Below, one piece after another: positions 47,511 through 60,533 of a DNA stretch of 64,000 bases. This DNA is from Bradysia coprophila (lineage: Eukaryota > Arthropoda > Insecta > Diptera > Sciaridae). Each line of letters begins with the position of its first letter. The stretch's first letter is position 1. The DNA lies in NCBI RefSeq assembly GCF_014529535.1, contig NC_050738.1, positions 2,294,001-2,358,000 of the forward strand, in the 5' to 3' direction. The notes under the pieces were generated by a model that was not told the origin of the DNA, did no database searches, and saw only the letters and a list, made by a program, of their open reading frames with translations. The position numbers and the translations under genes are program-made.

Positions 47511-47923
47511 CAGTGATTTGTCACAGTCTTACTCATCTGATATCGACAAATGCTGCAGCAATGAACGATTCACTTCATCTTACGTTGTTATACTTAAAGC
47601 AGAATGCATGATTCAACAAGTGATGTTATAGATTCTGTATCAAAACAAACAATTCCGTTTGCAGATCTTATATGAATAATTAACTGCAGAGTCGCATTAG
47701 AGAATTATATGAAAAATGAAAGTTGTATTTTTGACCGCTGTCAGAACAGGTACTTCATTTTTACTATTCGATCAGTAATTACCAAACACATTTTACTTAA
47801 TGCTTTAAGAAAGAAGTAAAAATATTTTATTTTTATTTTTCTTGTAATTCGCTAATGAGACCTGTCCCCGTTCTGCATTTGACTATTCATATGGATGTAT
47901 CGTGATACGTTTGCTTCCTGACA

Positions 47924-48030
47924 CAGAATCTATGACTTCACTTATTTTAACAAACGCTCTACAGTATATAGAAAAACACTAAGCAGAGCTCACAGTTTAT
48001 GTTTGTCGATGTTGTCGATAACAAATGACT
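47924..48030 (-). repeat. Short dispersed repeat, family 2 (inverted)
   Basis: On the minus strand it reads gtcatttgttatcgacaaca at the start and aagtgaagtcatagattctg at the end. Confidence 0.75.
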
Positions 48031-49324
48031 AGATTTGTTTTTAAAAACGTAGTAAGCGTTGATCAGCATTTAGTTATTTAGTTATTCTGAGGTTGGATCA
48101 ACCTACTCTTCAACCTTTCTACAAAAGGAAGATTTGTCAATTATAGCAGCCGTTAAAGTCTCCATGTAAGTCTAACTGCGTAAGTACCGATTAATTGGTA
48201 CCCGTATACAAATGTAAGAAACTATATCCATTATTCCACTTTATAAACATATCTAGAAAAAAAGCAGGAAAAAAACTAATTTGCGAACAACAACACTGCC
48301 ATGGCATTACACTTCAATTCAACTACCTTCTCGTATATATCATGTTTGCAAGCAATTTGCGGTTTCTGTATTATTACGCAAAAAGGATGTTGATTCGTTT
48401 TTTTATATATTTTTTTAAATAAAAAATGAAACGTTCTTACGACAAGTAGAAGAGCAAGTGTCTTTAATAGTGAAGTATTACATTGTGCTTTTCGATATAA
48501 ATTTGTAAAAGTGGCAAAGTGGAGTGTGTGTGCTAGACTTGTAGAATGTTAGATGCATCGTCAACCATTTGATTTCAACCACATTCCAATCCATTCCACA
48601 CGTAGTTTTGCTATCCAAAATCCGTATAAATAATTCGATTTTATATACGTCGAGGTTTAAATTAATTAATGAAATTCGCAACAATGTTAAACATCTTCGC
48701 ATTGAAACCCACAATACCGTAAATTAGCCATCATAATGCAATTTTTTTTAATGCCTCTTCGTCTTCCATAATGTTGCTCCAGCAGTGTTTGCATTCACCA
48801 TATATACACACTTTGATGGAAAAGAAATGAAAACAACCAAAAGAACTTGGCATGCAAGAGTAAATAATACCTGACTCATCGTATGTAGACGTAGAATATT
48901 ATTGTCATTTGATGGATTAACTTGTGCAATTTTTTAATATGGTGAGAAGGCAAAGTGTTTGAGAGTTCAGTGTCTTGCAGATATTGGATTATTTAGTCGG
49001 ATAAATTTCAAAGTAGCGCCGTGATACGTTTAATCGTTTGATGAATTAAATTGCTTTTAATTGAATAAAATAGTTTTTTTTTTGGACTCCAACGGACATT
49101 GAATCATATTTGTATTTATATCGTTTAGTTGGTCAAGTGTACCTAGTATCCAATTGTTGATAATTATTATTTTTTGTATGCTCAATCACATTCAAAAATC
49201 AATTCCAATTATTATAACAAAACCGACAATAGAGAGAAAAAAACAATTCAACAGAAATTAATTAGTGAATCAATTGTAATTTAAGAAGAATAAAAACATT
49301 TCTGTGACTACAAACTGTATAGAC

Positions 49325-52235
49325 ATGCCGATAATGAACGAACCAAGGCCTTCCGTTGTTCAGCAGGTCGCCCACCGAATAGTCAGGTATGTTTTTTTTC
49401 CTGTGTGTTTAATGGAAATGAAACGGATTGCCGTTCGTAATAGTATATTTATTGGGTTTCAAATAACCGCTGAGCGTTCAGCTTACATAGGGTCTAAACT
49501 GGCCAACAGACTATTATTATGATAAGTGTTTTTATTGGATGTTATTGACAAATTTGGACTTATTTGGAATTGTTATGTAAAAATTCGTTTGGTATACATT
49601 CGTTATATGTCATTGGAACTGTAGTAAAAGTGTGGCCCATGTTTGATGTTATGTACGGAGATACGCAGAGCTGGGTTAAGGTGTTCAGCATTAGATATCT
49701 CAATATCAGAGGAAATTTCTAGAATTTTAAGATATTCATAACTCATGTCTTGCTTCATGGTTTCATCCATTGCCTACATTTGAGAAATTTTTTCATTGAT
49801 TTTTTCGAAATTTTCTTGAATTTACTCGAAATTGAGAACATTGAGAACATAATTGATATTTCTGTATATTCGCGATTTTCCTAAACTTTCCAATATATTT
49901 TTTGATTTTTCGTGGAATTTTCCAGATTTTCTTGATTTTCGAGAAAATTTTTCGTGGAACCGGCATTTGCTTCTTCAACATAATTGATAAGACAACACTG
50001 CTAGAATTTATGTATAAATTTTATCATCACTGGCCGCTCATGAATGACTAGATAATTCTAAAAGACTTAGTTGAAAATTTACCAAAGAATGAAAAATGTT
50101 AGAACTTCAATATCGACGACTTTTACTTTGAACTTATTTTCTATCTGTCTGCTTAATAAGTAGATTACGCCTTTGTTTGAAACATTCTATGTTGCCAAGT
50201 GAGAAGGCTACGAAGGGATTGGTTTTGCAAGAGAGTATCTTTTGCTAAACAAGTGATAGAACAAAACATTAAAACATAACGTTCTATGAAGCTCTATGGA
50301 GTGATAGAACTAAAGAAGTAAATATTTGTGTAATAGCATAGTACTGGAGAATGCTTTGGTAATACTTTAAACAAAGGAAGTAACAGATTCAACCGAATCA
50401 CAAAATAATGTTTTCAGATTGAGACAAGAAATCAATAATAATTGCTGTACTACGCTTTCGTGTGTAAAATATTTCCAAAGACTTGATAATTAATTTTAAT
50501 TTAGGAACGAGATTGCTTACTAATTTATATTCCAACCATAACACGTCTGGAGCAGTATTAGGGCATGCGTTTTCTATATTTTTACTGTTATCTTTTTCTC
50601 TTCTACCTTTGCTTCGCTATTTCAAGCAAGATGTCGTGGCAGTAATGTCATCAATATTTACATTTTTGCTCAACAGATTTTAATAAAATATAATGTCAAC
50701 GTAAAGCTCATGATCTCAAGACTCCGGAACATGTATGGTTTCCACTCAACAAAAGTACATCCTGAGGGATTCTTTTGAAAAACAGTCTACCGAAATCGGA
50801 CGTATTTTCCAGTGGACTTTTTTATATGTGCCTATAAAGGTATTCGACCCTAGAAGCCAAAACCACTTTCCAAAAAAAATTTCACAGCTTGTGTGGCTGG
50901 TGAAAGGTGATCAAAAACCGAAAACTTACACTTTTCTTACAAATATTTCTCCCGTTACACGAGCCGTATAGGGTCGTGTGGGGTGTCATTAGAAAGGTAA
51001 TCACATGTACTATTGAGCCGAATAGGGACTTATTGGGTTTAAAATTCATCCAGACTGAAGTATGTGCAGTTGAAGTTTTCAACCGGAGACTTGCACTGTT
51101 CTTACTGAAATTTCTCGATGTACACACGGAATAATTTTTTGGTAAGTGGAAATCAAGCTTTAGTGTTTGAATTGGTTTAGTATCTGCTATAAGAATTTGG
51201 AAAAAGGATGTGAAGCAAACGGGTTTTAAAATTCATACCGCGTAGAAAATATTGTGCCAATTGAAATACTAATTGCTGTTCTGAGGTCCTGATATCATGC
51301 TATGCGCTGACATTATATTTGCCTAAAATCCATCGAGTAAAAATTTAATTATTTTTTGGCTGAGCGACATCTTGCTTGAAATAGCGACAGGAGAAGAGAA
51401 ATTGAGAAGAGTGTATAATATAGAAAACTCAAGCCGTGATACCGCGCCTGGTTTGGATTTTGACTTTGACTTTTTGCCTATTTTATTTTTACTAATTATA
51501 AAACTGGCAAATCAGTATCCTCAATCAGCGTTATTAATCTGAATCGAATAAATTCTCCGGCCATTTAAATTCTGAGCGTATATTAACTGAATAAAAATAA
51601 ATCGTAAAAATGTTTACATGCCGCAACATGCCACACACCTATTTTAAATAATAAAAAAATTCTCCACATCAGAAAAAAAGAGTCGCAAACGAAATCTAAT
51701 CCACCATTGAAAAGAATTTTATTTTTTATGTAATTAAGCAGTTTCTTTGTTTGTGCGACGACTTCGCCTCGAAATAAAATTTATCAAAAAAATTAATTTT
51801 CACACACCCACAGGCTAAAATTTCCAGCGCCCATATTTGGATCATACAACATTTTAGCCTTAACAAATTTTTTCACGTTTTGATTTTGTCCATTTTTTTT
51901 TGTCTTTTCTTCTTTTATAACCAAAAAACCAATTTACATTCTCAATTTTTATTTAAAAAAAAATATTGTTAGACTCGTTGGCCATTTAAAATCAATGTTA
52001 CACACGACACTGTGAGCCTACGCACTGAAATAGCAATCGATTTATAATAAAGTTAATTTTTATTTGAAAAAATAGAGAAGAAAAAAAAACAACAGAAAAT
52101 TTAATTCAACACAGCGCGCGATTTCATACCAAAAAACGTTAATTTCTGTTTATATTTTGCAGAGATGGTCTAATGGTTAGTCAACCTATTCAACCGATTC
52201 CAAATATGGTAGGCTCAGCTAGAGACTATGCGATG
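49325..52235 (+). CDS. Two short exons of an unidentified gene, possibly 5' coding exons
   Basis: 49325-49386 ends at a gtatgt donor and 52163-52235 is bounded by ttttgcag and gtaagt. They join in frame as MPIMNEPRPSVVQQVAHRIV, then RDGLMVSQPIQPIPNMVGSA and RDYAM, ending in phase 0. Composition and splice sites look coding, and no other pair in this gene-poor DNA behaves this way. I do not recognise the protein. No further exon was found in the window, so the rest would lie beyond 64 kb, or the exons are spurious. If real, the surrounding gene-poor DNA could be large introns. The intron holds a truncated foldback element at 50764-51130. Confidence 0.4.
50764..51130 (+). mobile_element. Foldback family F, single-arm copy
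   Basis: It begins gagggattcttttgaaaaac and follows the shared arm inward (tatgtgcctataaaggtatt, gaaaggtgatcaaaaaccga, ggggtgtcattagaaaggta, atttctcgatgtacac) without turning back. It bridges the short palindromes to the long one at 2646-3335 and shows that they share one arm. Confidence 0.8.
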
Positions 52236-54382
52236 GTAAGTTGAGAAATTTATTATTTCTGTCGATGTTTAATTGTTGGTAAACAGAACTAAAGATGAAC
52301 CTTACACGAAAAAATGCTTTCTGTTTACTTTTTGTAATTATTTGTGATTCTTTGCAATGGAGAAAAAATAGTGTAGGCGCAGTGGGATGCCACTGCTGCC
52401 GGAATGACATTGCCACTATCAATACGAAGTTTTTACGACAGCTTTTCCATATGTTCGATATCATCCACACACGACTTTTTGACAGCCTCCCCCTTGTCCA
52501 CACTCTGTAATATCTATTCAAAGTGACGTGTCAGGTGAGATGATACATCCACATTTTCTTAACTCACATACTAATGCGAGAATATGAAGTTCTAGTACTT
52601 CATTTGTTCTTGAACAATTTTTGTATTTATACTTCGTTCGTTTAGGGTCACTGTCATTTTAATGGTTAAAACAAAAGTTTTTTCTTAGTCCACATGGTTA
52701 TCTAAAAGTCCATGTAATGGATGTCTGTAGCCTGGAGATTAATTGCATGTCTCCCATCCTTCCGCCCAAATAAATCTTACCTGATGATAAACAATAGACA
52801 TGCAAAATCGACATTTCGATTTACCTTTCAAGCTCGTCATCATTTAAATTCCAATAATGGAAAGTGACGTAAGTCGCCGATAATATTCGATATAATTTAT
52901 GAGTCAGAGGAAGGATCGGTCGCGTCGTTAAATTAATGGATTTGATTAATTATTTTCAGCAATTTATTATCCGCCGTAAAACTGCATTTAAGGATACCAT
53001 GCACGCAGAACGTTTAGACAAGTTTCCATTTAGGGAAATCGAATGTAATTTTCTGAGAACGAACGAAAATTAAAAGGAATATTAAAAATGCGAATTCGTT
53101 AAATGGTCGACTCCACTTAGGTGGTGTCTTTGTGTAACAGGCTCCCGATAAAGATTTATTTATGTGTCTACAGAATAAACATTTTATCTTCCTCGTGTGT
53201 TCCATGAACCATTTTAAACAACAAAATTAAGAAAATAAACTCAAATGCGAAAAGATAATTCCAACAACAGTAACGAATAAAAACTGAGTCCAATGTGTAA
53301 TCACTTCCGTTAAATTATCTCACTTTGACAGACACCCGCAGTCCTATATGCAACACATCAAATGAAACCCAATTTTCTATATATCTTCATCCACACTCTA
53401 TTCGGTGTTTATACTAACCCCATTTGTTTCAACACAAACAAGCCATTCTGGATGCATTAAAATCATTATTTTTATCTACGGAAAATTAAGATTAAAATTG
53501 AAACCACCATAACAAGCAGAGAAAAGGAAGTTCTAAAAATACCATTCCATATAACGAAAACACATTTTTAGTTTATTTAGTCTTTGAATGGAGCGTAGGA
53601 AAAAAAATTGTATTCAAACATCCATTTCTAAACGATAAGTGCGGCACCCGAACGTTGTCTCAAATATCCTTTTTTTTTTCAGCTTCATATTCTTCCCGTC
53701 TATATGACGAACTGATCAACTTGATTTTAAGTAAAACATCGAAACTATACAGAAAAAATGGTTCAAAAACATCTGCTATTTCGTTTTTATTTTCATTGTA
53801 AAATTGGAATGTGCAAGCATGAATGTGAGGAGGGTACCTCATCAACGTATAAAAATGTACAATTCATTTACGAAAGAGGCAAAATCTCTTAAGTTATTTA
53901 TACAATTTTTTTTTGTGTTGTTAAATATATTTTTTGATAAAGTGAGGCATCTGTACATCTGGTTGTATACATAATACACTTTCATACGTAGCGAGCCAGT
54001 GTAACGTTCAAGTTATATTATAAATGGTATTATTTTCTCCGTATTTTATAGCTCTCTATACAACACCCGCTTCTTCTGTATCCATGTTGTTAAATAGGAC
54101 CCTAGACGCGTCGCTTAATATAAATTTTAATATCGAAATACGTAGACTCTTCACGGAATAATGTAAAATGTGCTATTCACCAACGCGTATCAATATCATC
54201 GGGCTCAATGTTCCTTTTTCAGTGTGTCTGTGTATGGTTCAAATTACCCGTAAATAAGGAGATGATTTTGTTAACCATGGGGATCGATCAATTATGTATG
54301 CATCGAACAGAGTGTTTTAATTGATTCGGGAATTGAGCAGCTGGACCAATTAAGTTTTTATTTAGAGAAAATGGTCTGCATA
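52236..54382. other. Gene-poor stretch
   Basis: Nothing recognised; AT-rich with low-complexity runs. Confidence 0.4.
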
Positions 54383-54781
54383 GAGGGATTCTTTTGAAAA
54401 ACAGCCTACCGAAATCGGACGCATTTTCCAGGGGACTTTTTTATATGTGCCTAGAAAGGTATTCTACCCAAGAAGCCAAAACTATTTTTCAAAAAAAATC
54501 TTCGAAGTTTGTGTGGCTGGTGAAAGGTGATCAAAAACCGAAAACTTGCGCTTTTCTTACAAAAATTTCTCCAGTTACACGAGCCGTAACTGGAGAATGT
54601 TTTTGTAAGAAAATTGCAAGTTTTCGGTTTTGGATCACCTTTTACCAGCCACACAAACTTCGAAGAATTTTTTTGAAAGTGGTTCTGGCTTCTAGGGTCG
54701 AATACCTTTCTAGGCACATATAAAAAAGTCCACTGGAAAATGCGTCCGCTTTCGGTAGGCTGTTTTTCAAAAGAATCCCTC
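54383..54781. mobile_element. Foldback element, family F, mid-sized palindrome
   Basis: A 399-bp palindrome with arms of about 190 bp has ends gagggattcttttgaaaaac and gtttttcaaaagaatccctc, and a 3-bp duplication ATA. The centre is ccagttacacgagccgtaac near 54583. Both strands stay open by symmetry; neither reading is a gene. Confidence 0.88.
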
Positions 54782-57700
54782 ATAACGAATTGTTTGGTAA
54801 TTAGTGCAAACATCAACTAGTTAAGAGTAACCAGTTTAAAACAATCGAGAATAGTCATCTGTTAGTGACATCTACGACAAAAATGAGCAATTGTAGACGG
54901 TATGGTTTTATCTAGTAAAATGTGTGTTAAAACTAATGAAGTAATAGATTTGTATCGATCACTTGGTGATAATCCCATTAAAAGAAGTAGTAGATTTAAT
55001 GTTTGGTGTTAATATACAACTCATTAAAGCCATACCAGTTCCCCATGCAAACATTGGAGCAAACACGCTGAGATCTGTATCATCATTACAACAACAATTA
55101 TAATTCGTTTTTCAGTAATCCCAAAAAGCGGTTCCCTATCTCCGTTCATTTCATCATAAAGTTTACACAAACATTAGCGAATGCAAACAGTAATCCATAT
55201 GTGGGCCCATATGGTTTCAAAGAACAGTAAAACATCACCCTTTTCGAGCTGTTTTTATTGGCTCATATCGTAATGTAAATAAATTGAAATTAAAACCAAG
55301 GGGATGATGGTGTGATGATGGTGCAACGAGAGAACGAGAATATGGCTTGCGTTCAATTTATAAACTGTTGACTCACAATGCAATGTGGTTTTTAGTATTT
55401 ACTTAGGATGTTTTTTTCCTACATCGATTCGACACGCGTCGATTTAAATTGAATTATTCAGCAGAAATAAATACTTTAATGATTGTGAGAACAGTAAGAT
55501 ATTTATACCGAACTATCTGGTTTTGGGTAGAATGCGGATTTAAGATTTCCACGTAGTTTGTTTTATCTTATGTAACATTGTCTTGCGGTTTGGTTCGACA
55601 GAAAACGTTTGAAAGAAAGATCCGAGCTAAGAGATCAACCAAACATATTTTGTTGTTTATCATATTGTTAACCACCGAAACGCAATATTTTTCATGTATA
55701 GAAATTAGTGGAATAACATCATATTAATGGCTTGAGACAGGCATCTTTTAAACATATCTCTTCACTTTATATTTTCTTGGAACTGTAGTAATATGCTTAT
55801 TATATCTCATCAATTTCATTGTTTGGCTGGATGTAACACATTTGAATTCAGTCTTTTCCATACGTATACACACGTTCCTAACCGAAGAAAAACCCAGCGT
55901 TTTTTTTTAACTCGTCTTCTACAACTTGTACACAATATATCAATTACTTCGAAAGAGACTCTCACGACATAATTGAAATTCTTTGTGCGTTTTGTATTTC
56001 AAGTAAAGGAGAGAAAAAAAAAACTTCGTTTGTGTGTGAGTCGAGTGTGTAAGGTGAGTATTTACGACATTATTATAAGTTATTCGAAATTGAAACAATC
56101 AAATTTGAACCACAGAGACATGCTTTGCTTTCCTGATTAAAATGTTGAACGAGAATTGCCATAAAAAATTAAGATTGAATTTCAATGCATTTCGATGTTC
56201 GATAGGAAGTTACATTCCATTTACGGAAGGAGGTCTTTTTTCCATTTGTTGCACTTTTTTTATTGAAAACATGTTGAACCATTAAATTACACTCCATTGA
56301 ACCCATGTTTAACCAAATGTCCTACGCAAAAATTTATTTATAAAAAAGAAGTAATTTTGCCGAATGACCAAACATTGAAATTTTGACAATTTTCTTTACT
56401 TGAAAAGCATCAAGAAAATTAAATATTCAAACGAACCCTTTTCCAACTCAAATTACACCACTCTCGTAAACTCTAGTAAACGAAAGACAGTCACTTTGTA
56501 AGTGCTCATATAACACCGATTCAACCCTAAGTTGCATATTTAAATTCCTAGCCCCCATTTCCGTACAAACCCACTATATAAGTTTCTGCAACCATTCTGA
56601 CAAATAAACCACATTTTTATGTATGAAAATGCTCAAACCCATGAATAATTTATCTCGGTAATATATTTCGTCTGGTATGCAATTAACAATTGTATTGCCA
56701 GCGCTGGAAAAATTTTTTCAAAATTTTTCACTTTATCATTTCAAATTTGGTGCTTTATTCAGCAGCATTTCTAACAATAAAAATTATAACTCAAAATGTT
56801 ATATGAATAAAAAATGTGCTCGGTACGCCTTAAATCCGGCCGATTGGGGTTGCAATACATGTTTAACTGTAATTCAGCATACAAACACGGTACAAAAAAA
56901 AAAGTTGCAGCTGCTGTTTCGGTTTTGGTTTTAAATCGACACAACATATGGATATATTGAAATACATATGTCTCGTCTGGTTAATATAATGAGAGTGTGT
57001 AGCTTTGGCGTTATTATAGAAAGATTTTTGCTATATGAAATTCTAAAAGGTTGGTTGTTCTTATGAACCAATAAAACTTGTATGAGATCGATGTACTCAT
57101 ATACGATAAAATCATCAGTTAATACCACACTATATTCAATCAAACGCATTCTACACGTCAGACCATGCCACTATAAAACACTAGACTCCAGTAACCTTAA
57201 CCGGTTTCTTAACTTGTATCGAGCGAGTCATTTTAAAATAGCATTGAGGTACAAGTCAATTAATATAAACAACTCCGTATGGTCTAATGTCACCGCGGAG
57301 GATATAACTGTTTTAAAAATGGATTCAAACGCACTCATTTTCATATTATTTTGACATAAATAATGAACTCAAGATAAATCGACAGAATTTGACCAATCGG
57401 TCATACCTGGCTTGTACATTCATTGGTTAAAGGTACCAACATCAGCAATATTTAACTAAGCCATTCCCAGCGATTAATCGTTGCATACATCGTCACACAG
57501 TTACGGAAAATCTTCTCCTAAAACAGCAAAAAAACATTCTAAAGTATCGCTCAATGTTCAATCTGCCAATGTCACAGTGGAAACACAGTGTCTCGTTGGA
57601 AGGAAATCTGTGAAAACCCTCAGAAAACTCGAAAAACTAGGAAGTAAAGAGCATTCGCTGCGAGTAATGAATAAAACATTCGTAGATCTTATTAATTAAA

Positions 57701-59240
57701 TTTATGCCATTTAAATAACAAATCCAGCTACTAAGAACCTGGTCATACACTTGGAAGGTCATTAAGATCTCTATTTGGATGGTGGCTGTGGAATTGGTAA
57801 GAACTTTATTAACAAGGTCTCTACTGATGAAACAGTAGATCGAGACGGCGACAGTATACTAGTTTAGACGCAATGTTTAATAATCTACTAAAATATTTGC
57901 TACTAAAGAAGCTGACTCAAGTGGAAATTAAGGGTTTGTCAACCGAGTCCGTTTCGGTTAATTGTCAAGTATCGGAGACCCACCTATTACACCAAAAATT
58001 GTAACAAATGACGGCTAAATATTGAAACGTTTCCACTTTTTCGAAGTACCAATAAAACTATCGTTTTGTTATCCAGTTATTTTATTGTTAAATTTACGAC
58101 CGCTTCCATTTACTATTAGTCGAGGAAAGTGGAATATAGGGAACATCCCTAATTACACTTTTTTTGTATTATACCCTCTTGTGTGCACGCGGTCGTATGG
58201 TACATATAAATTGGTTGAAGCGTGTAATAAGTACGCATCGAGATCTCGACTTTTTGGGTCGTGGTGTTGATGCATCGCATGCCATATAGAATATTATTCC
58301 ATACAAAATGTAGATAATGTGCGATGATACCGAATATGGTTATTGTATCGTGTAAATTTGTCTAAATTAGTTTCCATTCACATAAATTTAGCTGTGTCGC
58401 ATTATAACACCATTAAAAGCATTACACAATAACAATAATTTTGCTGAAAATAAAAAAAAAAAACATTTTTTACCCAACCGAACAATGACCGCATCAATCT
58501 ACTCTTATCATCACGAATCTCAAGATATATTTCACCGCCATTAAGCGGCACTCCGCTCCCAAGATTCCACTGAATCGAAATAAAAATGCCCACCTACAAG
58601 CAATCCTATGCTTGTTCGATATTGTTGTAATACCTGTGTGTATGCCATTGAGCATGTTAAATAGAAAAATTTCTTCAGATTCATTTTGCTTGGCGTGTAT
58701 CGTTCGATTCCATATTTAGTTCTCCAATTGCACATTCAGTGTTTCAACGAAGAAGAAATAAAAACAAAACGACTAAATTGTCTATAAAATTAGCTTAATA
58801 TCGTAATGTGAATGGATCAACACTATTATTTCAATAAATTGGATCGTCACGAATTTTCCATTCTTAGTAAGGTTTCAACAACGAAAGGAATTAAATGCAG
58901 AAATTCGAAGTACGAGAATTCGATGCATGATTGATTTCTCTGTGGGGTAGTTGCCTTAATCGTAACTGAACACCGAGGCCATGTTTGTTACGCCAGTTTT
59001 ACTTTAACAGCCCACATATACGATACGTCTTCTAGCTCCAGATACAATTATGTACATTCTGAAAAAGCCCGGACCACATGATTAACGTGAATTTCTACCC
59101 ACGTATATAGACTAACAAACCCCTAGAGTGCTTCTGGAGCTAATTATATCTCCGCTTAAAGTTAGACTCAGATAATTGTACACAGAATTCATTGTCGCTT
59201 CATTCATGTCACTCTTCAGTGTATGGATCGTTGATTAAAC
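54782..59240. other. Gene-poor stretch
   Basis: No supportable gene. One family-2 copy is listed separately. The open frame at 57481-57699 reads coding-like (GRKSVKTLRKLEKLGSKEHS) but has no ATG at its start and an overlapping second open frame. Confidence 0.4.
54854..54952 (+). repeat. Short dispersed repeat, family 2
   Basis: gtcatctgttagtgacatct at the left and aaaactaatgaagtaataga at the right. Confidence 0.75.
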
Positions 59241-59393
59241 CAAATACTTCAACTACCCAGATTATGATGCTTGGGTGTGCTTAGGCACGTTACCTTTCAT
59301 GCTATACATTGAAGAAAACCCTATACATAATTTGAACTCACCGGAATTGAACACGGAATAGCCAGTACGCTACCACTGAGCCAACCAGTTCCC
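59241..59393 (-). repeat. tRNA-derived SINE or tRNA pseudogene (head)
   Basis: On the minus strand from 59393, gggaactggttggctcagtg runs into gtagcg, matching a pol III A box (TGGCTCAGTGG). About 30 bp on, gtgttcaattccgg matches a B box. The anticodon region does not fold as a normal tRNA. A non-tRNA body follows toward 59241; its end is not fixed. It is most likely a SINE. Confidence 0.6.
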
Positions 59394-59490
59394 TAGAATT
59401 CAATACAGCTAAGCGGGTAAAATCATTGAGCAAACTTATGACACCGGTTCTCGTTTACTATACGAAGATTTATTGAACCGAATTTAAGTT

Positions 59491-60286
59491 TATTTTTATT
59501 TATTTGAAAATGACTGGAAAATATTTACAAGTTTACAAATTTGTCATCAAAAATATTGCACCCGCCACTCTAACTATCACAAATTTTTTCAAATATCCAC
59601 GGTCAGATTATTTAACCATTCCAAGGCGGCAGTCGTTATCGTGTGAATCTCCTCGATATTCCCGTTAAATCTGTGTATTGTATAGGGCACTCCTCCACCA
59701 GATGTTTCATTGTTTGTAATTCACCACACTGACAAAGCGGCGATTCTATAATATTCCATCTGTGAAGCAAGAAGCCGCAACATCCTTGACCAGTTCGAAT
59801 TCGGTTTGAGTTGAAGCCATCCACCTCTTTTGTCGGATCGTTTATCAGCTCTTTGTTTTGTACTGTTGCGGCATTCCATCATTCCTTCCACCGAGTTTTT
59901 CGGTCAGTTTGATTGCCAGCGTTGCGAAAAAAAATCCAGAAAGGTGAACGTGATCTCAGTCGAAGATTTGCAGGTGCAGAAATCAAGTCATTGTGGATGG
60001 GCAACTCCGTGTACAATTGAATTTTTCTGCATTCTCTCAGTGCCGACTCTTCCCTCAAAATGTGTGCTGGAGCAATGTTGCTGAGAACGCTCAGCCATTC
60101 CACTTCTGTTGGTTGTACAGCCCCACAAATCAATCTCAACGCGACATTGATTTTCGTGTCAACGAGTTTAGTGTGGCAACTATTCATCCACACTGGAGAA
60201 CAATAATCTGCGACGGACATGATCAGAGACTGAGTAGATATACGCAAAGTCTTCGCTGAACATCCCCACGTCGTTCCAGTAAGTTT
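59491..60286 (-). mobile_element. 5'-truncated LINE with a 55-bp target-site duplication
   Basis: Minus-strand frames at about 60286-59879 and 59824-59636 give the 3' part of a LINE ORF2 (GTTWGCSAKTLRISTQ, SVADYCSPVW, then CQCGELQTMKHLVEECP), separated by a frameshift. The 3' end is A-rich (aaataaataaaaata on the minus strand). The flanks 59436-59490 and 60287-60341 are identical 55-bp copies. The sequence is dead but its boundaries are unusually clear. Confidence 0.9.
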
Positions 60287-60418
60287 TTATGACACCGGTT
60301 CTCGTTTACTATACGAAGATTTATTGAACCGAATTTAAGTTAATCATCAAATTCCAATGTCCGACTGTTTAATGCCTATTTTAAGACGTATCACATACTA
60401 CAAACACTTTGTAGAGTC

Positions 60419-60533
60419 GAATCTTTTACTTCATCTAATGATAGAATGTTCAACAGAATCTTTTACTTCATTAACCTTTAACATACATAGTGCTGTATAA
60501 GACCGCATATGTCATATGTCGTTAACAGATGAC
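60419..60533 (-). repeat. Short dispersed repeat, family 2 (inverted)
   Basis: On the minus strand it reads gtcatctgttaacgacatat at the start and two copies of gaagtaaaagatt at the end. Confidence 0.75.

Larger units (their letters stand above)
41652..49278. other. Long gene-poor stretch
   Basis: About 7.6 kb of AT-rich DNA without a supportable gene. It holds family-2 repeat copies, a small hairpin at 46164-46216, and an RT remnant near 47.4 kb (listed separately). It may be an intron or regulatory DNA for a gene outside this window. Confidence 0.4.

Noticed and set aside
54394..54816. Two similar open frames on opposite strands
   Set aside because: They arise from the symmetry of a palindromic element; related copies at 31.4 and 50.8 kb do not keep the frames.
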